Positions 61,358-64,000 of a stretch of DNA of 64,000 nucleotides are shown in pieces. Below the pieces are notes generated by a model. That model saw only the letters and a program-made list of their open reading frames with translations, did no database searches and was not told the DNA's origin. The stretch comes from Streptomyces sp. R302 (lineage in GTDB: Bacteria; Actinomycetota; Actinomycetes; Streptomycetales; Streptomycetaceae). Position 1 is the stretch's first letter; each line of letters opens with the position of its first letter. A program made the position numbers and the translations under genes. The DNA lies in assembly GCF_012927245.1 (NCBI RefSeq), contig NZ_JABBGE010000002.1, positions 682,001 to 746,000 of the forward strand, given 5' to 3'.

Positions 61358-62535
61358 TCGCCCTCCGCCTCGACCCTCTCACCCTTCGAGACACCGACCC
61401 GCACCACGGCCTCGTGGCTGCCGCCGAAGGCGTCACCACCATGGAGGCAGCACGATGCCGTGAGGCGGTCGACACTCTCGAAGCGATCCCCCCACACTCC
61501 CTCGACCCCGAGTTCCGCACCACTCGCGAAGCGGTGTTGAGCTGGGCGCGCGGGGACTTACCGAGTGCTCGCGAGATGCTGGCGAGCAGCCTGCAGAACT
61601 CCCGTGGGGAGCATGCACTGCTCACCGGCTTCCTCGCGCACATGGCCGATTTCTCCCTCGGTGACAACGAGGGAATGCTGGAGACGGGCCGCAGCCTCGT
61701 CGAGTTGCGCTCCACGATGACCCGCCGCGCCGCCGGCCTCAGTGACGGCCTCCTCGCCTTCGCACTGGAGGAGTGCGGGGAGTACTCCGACGCGATCTCC
61801 TCCGCCGAACGTGCGATGAGCATCAATCCCGACGACGTCTACGCCCTGCACGCCAAGGTGCACGTGCTGCAGAGACTGCACGACCACCCGGCGGCGAGGG
61901 AATCCATCTCCCACCACCCCAACGGGTGGGGAGCGGCAGAGCCGATGCGCATCCACATGTGGTGGCACTTCGCCATCGGCCTGCTCGGCGAGGGTGAACT
62001 CGACGAGGCTCTGCGCTGCTACCAGCTGGAGGTGCGCCGCAAGTCGAGGGCGGGAGCCCAGGAAGACCTCGACGCGGTCGCACTGCTGTGGCGGCTGGAA
62101 ATGCTGGGAGGAGAGGAGTTCTCCGAGCTGCTGGCGCCCCACTGGCTGACGCTCGCGGACGCCTGGGGTGCCTACGCGGCGGACCCGAACTACGTCTTCA
62201 ACGATCTGCACGCCGCGATGGCGTTCGCGAAGGCCGAGGAGTACCGGCTCTTCGACAGGATCGTGGCTTCCTGCCGCACTCGGGAGTCGCCGGAGTTCTT
62301 CCACTCGGTGTGCCGGCCGCTCTTCGAGGGCATCGCGGCCTTCGCACAGCAGGACTACGCGACCTCCGCACGGGTCATGCGCCTCGCCCTGGAGCGGCAG
62401 CAGTTGAGCATCGGCGGCAGCAAAGTGCAGCAGAGCATCTTCCATTGGACCCGGGATGCGGCCGATGCCCATCTCCGCGGCAGCAAGCCCAGCGAGCTCC
62501 TCAGTTCTCACATCCACGCACGGACGGGGAAATGA
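61333..62535 (+). CDS. TPR-repeat protein resembling TTC38
   Basis: A 400-residue soluble protein made of helical TPR-like pairs (ALEECGEYSDAISSAERAMS, NPDDVYALHAKVHVLQRL, IGLLGEGELDEALRCYQLE). The order and WWHFAIG and NDLHAAMAFA motifs resemble the poorly known TTC38 family. No enzymatic motif is seen. Such proteins normally act as scaffolds, which would be unusual in a small biosynthetic cluster. It overlaps the MFS gene and is 3 bp before the methyltransferase gene. Confidence 0.78.
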   Translation: MESIVEDLVALRLDPLTLRDTDPHHGLVAAAEGVTTMEAARCREAVDTLEAIPPHSLDPEFRTTREAVLSWARGDLPSAREMLASSLQNSRGEHALLTGFLAHMADFSLGDNEGMLETGRSLVELRSTMTRRAAGLSDGLLAFALEECGEYSDAISSAERAMSINPDDVYALHAKVHVLQRLHDHPAARESISHHPNGWGAAEPMRIHMWWHFAIGLLGEGELDEALRCYQLEVRRKSRAGAQEDLDAVALLWRLEMLGGEEFSELLAPHWLTLADAWGAYAADPNYVFNDLHAAMAFAKAEEYRLFDRIVASCRTRESPEFFHSVCRPLFEGIAAFAQQDYATSARVMRLALERQQLSIGGSKVQQSIFHWTRDAADAHLRGSKPSELLSSHIHARTGK

Positions 62536-62538
62536 ACC

Positions 62539-63600
62539 ATGACTGAGAAAATCACTGTCACCATGGACGTGAACGACGTCGTGCAGCTCGAATATCCGGA
62601 GCCCGCGTCGTTGACGGTCACCCAGGGCAGGATCGGCTTCTACTGTCTGCCCGAGGGCGGTTACTCCGAGGAGGAGTTGCGCGAAGGCGTGACGGTCATC
62701 GGCGTCGGCGAGAAGATCAGCATCGCGGCGGGCGACAAGCTCCTGCTGACGGCCGTGCAACCGCATACGGAGTGCACCAGCGAAAGCGCCGTGGTTCCCC
62801 GGCAGCGCACCATCGCACCCGACTACCCGATCGTCTCCGCCATGCGGAAGTACGTCGCGGAGAAGGGCTACTACTTCGGGTACGAAGACCGCTACGCAAA
62901 GGTCTACGAACACGGCGCGGAATCCTGGGAGGGAGCCTCCGAGAACGCGAGCCTGCGCGAGATCCTGGCACGGCACCCGGAGATATTCGAGGGTGACATC
63001 GTGGACCTGGGCACCGGGGAAGGGCGCGACAGCCTCTTTCTGCTGAGCAGCCGAATAGGTCGCAGCGTGACTTCCTTCGACGTGTCGCACAGTGCCCTGG
63101 AGAATGCGCGTCGGCGTGCGCGGGAGAAGGGGCTGCCCGCCGACGGGTTCGTCGAGAAGGACATCATCTTCCTGCGCGACGTGGCGGCGGAGTCCTTCGA
63201 CCTGGCCCTCAACATGGGTGCGCTGCACATGCTCGACCGGGCGGAGGACCGGGCGCGTCACATCGCCCGTGTCTTCGACGTGCTGCGCCCCGGTGGCCAC
63301 TTCATCGTCGACCACTGCGCCTCGGAGTGGGGTCGCGGCTTCCACACCATCAAGGACTACGACGCCATCGCCGCCGAGCTGGTGCCGGGGCGCACGATCA
63401 CCCGCTACGTCGAGATCGACGGCGAGCGCAAGCCCATCGACCTCGAGGTGCTGCACTACTCCGAGCGTTCCCCGGAATCCCTGCTCTCCGAGTTGACCGC
63501 CGCGGGCTTCGAGGAGTTCGCACGCGTCGACACCGACACGGAGGCCTTCGGCAACTCGACGTTGCAGGTGGTGCGGAAGCCCGGGAAGGACGCCAAGTAG
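62539..63600 (+). CDS. SAM-dependent methyltransferase with N-terminal beta-rich domain
   Basis: A 353-residue two-domain protein. Residues about 1-90 are beta-strand-rich (ASLTVTQGRIGFYC, EKISIAAGDKLLLTA) with a cupin-like look but almost no metal-binding His. Residues about 100-345 are a class I methyltransferase: VDLGTGEGRDSLFL, SVTSFDVSHSALENA, LALNMGALHMLDR, RPGGHFIVDHCASEWG. It should methylate N, O or S on a pathway intermediate. The stop directly abuts the next ATG. Domain order is unusual. Confidence 0.85.
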   Translation: MTEKITVTMDVNDVVQLEYPEPASLTVTQGRIGFYCLPEGGYSEEELREGVTVIGVGEKISIAAGDKLLLTAVQPHTECTSESAVVPRQRTIAPDYPIVSAMRKYVAEKGYYFGYEDRYAKVYEHGAESWEGASENASLREILARHPEIFEGDIVDLGTGEGRDSLFLLSSRIGRSVTSFDVSHSALENARRRAREKGLPADGFVEKDIIFLRDVAAESFDLALNMGALHMLDRAEDRARHIARVFDVLRPGGHFIVDHCASEWGRGFHTIKDYDAIAAELVPGRTITRYVEIDGERKPIDLEVLHYSERSPESLLSELTAAGFEEFARVDTDTEAFGNSTLQVVRKPGKDAK

Positions 63601-64000
63601 ATGACATCCGACCTCTCATCCCCCGCATCGGCCGAAGCGAACGTGCTGGCGGTGGCGAAGGACGTGGCCGAGGGCGCGGTCGCGCGTGACCGTGACCGAG
63701 AGCTGCCGCGCGATCAGGTGCGCGCCGTGGCCGACGCGGGTTTCAGCCGGCTGCGCATACCGAAGGAATGGGGCGGTGACGGGCTCGCGATTCCCGAGTG
63801 GGGAGACGTGCTCATCGAGCTGGCGGCGGCCGATTCCAACATCCCGCAGATCCTCCGGGGCCACATCGCCTTCGTGGAGGACGTCGTACACCGGCCCGAC
63901 GAGGACTACCGCAAGCGGTGGCTGCCCCGACTCCTCGACGGGCAGGTGGTGGGCAACGCCTGGGCCGAGGCGGGCCCTATCGGGATGGGGCAGAAGAACA
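63601..64000 (+). CDS. Acyl-CoA-dehydrogenase-fold flavoprotein (DszC/N-oxygenase type), 5' part
   Basis: The first 133 residues of a gene cut by the right edge; the frame stays open to 64000. The sequence has the N-terminal helical domain of acyl-CoA dehydrogenases (RELPRDQVRAVADAGFSRLR, PKEWGGDGLAIPEWG) and ends in VGNAWAEAGPIG, like the flavin-dependent monooxygenase branch (DszC, SfnB, amino-sugar N-oxidases) rather than true dehydrogenases. It could oxidise a C-H or hydroxylate an amine in the product. It starts at the first base after the methyltransferase stop. Confidence 0.82.
   Translation, partial: MTSDLSSPASAEANVLAVAKDVAEGAVARDRDRELPRDQVRAVADAGFSRLRIPKEWGGDGLAIPEWGDVLIELAAADSNIPQILRGHIAFVEDVVHRPDEDYRKRWLPRLLDGQVVGNAWAEAGPIGMGQKN

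Overview
The window is high-GC DNA from a Streptomyces chromosome. The evidence is three chaplins and three rodlins (aerial-hypha surface proteins), a MelC1/MelC2 tyrosinase pair, GTP-type PEP carboxykinase, frequent GTG starts, many 4-bp ATGA overlaps and BldN-type promoters. No rRNA, tRNA, CRISPR array, intact insertion sequence or phage gene was recognised.

Layout. 1-6.8 kb: end of a secreted zinc carboxypeptidase, then a locus for D-amino-acid and sugar-acid catabolism (PfkB/KDG-type kinase, IclR regulator and RidA on the minus strand; D-threonine aldolase/D-serine dehydratase-like enzyme and N-acyl-D-amino-acid deacylase on the plus strand), with a palindromic operator candidate in the divergent gap. 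6.8-7.2 kb: scar of two broken genes. 7.2-16.1 kb: MptB-like mannosyltransferase, AlaA-type aminotransferase, and a four-gene operon built around TelA and a solute-binding/VWA lipoprotein. 16.2-22 kb: PEPCK, TrhA, TetR, a GH26-like enzyme, a VKOR-family membrane protein and a DUF5949 protein. 21.9-27.7 kb: tyrosinase, two chaplins and four other secreted proteins, one with a sortase signal. 27.7-37.9 kb: an exopolysaccharide cluster with two GT4 enzymes, an initiating phosphoglycosyltransferase, a polymerase/ligase, a flippase, a deacetylase, a chain-length protein and a BioF2/FemAB-like acetyltransferase. 37.9-44.8 kb: a second GH26-like protein with a long Lys-Pro-Glu-Pro tail, an ATP-grasp enzyme, a truncated flavoprotein, a third chaplin, three rodlins and an LCP protein. 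44.8-52.9 kb: a DUF255 thioredoxin-domain protein, a Uma2 pseudogene, and a cobalamin-riboswitch operon for an iron/B12-family ABC importer that ends in a TIM-barrel/sucrase-ferredoxin fusion. 52.9 kb to the right edge: an apparently uncharacterised biosynthetic gene cluster.

How the genes may work together. The middle third is a surface-building region: chaplins and rodlins form the hydrophobic sheath, while the polysaccharide cluster, GH26-like enzymes and LCP protein make or attach surface glycans. All three rodlins carry the same CGGAAC-N16-AGTTGA promoter and the first chaplin carries CGTGAC-N16-CGTTGA, both fitting the developmental sigma factor BldN. At the right end, two divergent operons encode three ATP-grasp ligases, a haem-oxygenase-like diiron oxidase, an arginine-deiminase-family enzyme, a methyltransferase with a beta-rich N-terminal domain, an acyl-CoA-dehydrogenase-type flavoprotein (cut by the edge), a TPR protein and two exporters. 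There is no NRPS or PKS, so I infer a small, ATP-grasp-assembled, oxidised and methylated amino-acid or peptide product. The divergent gap holds a perfect CRP-type palindrome and a promoter that would give a leaderless mRNA. This cluster and the riboswitch operon are the two most promising systems in the window.
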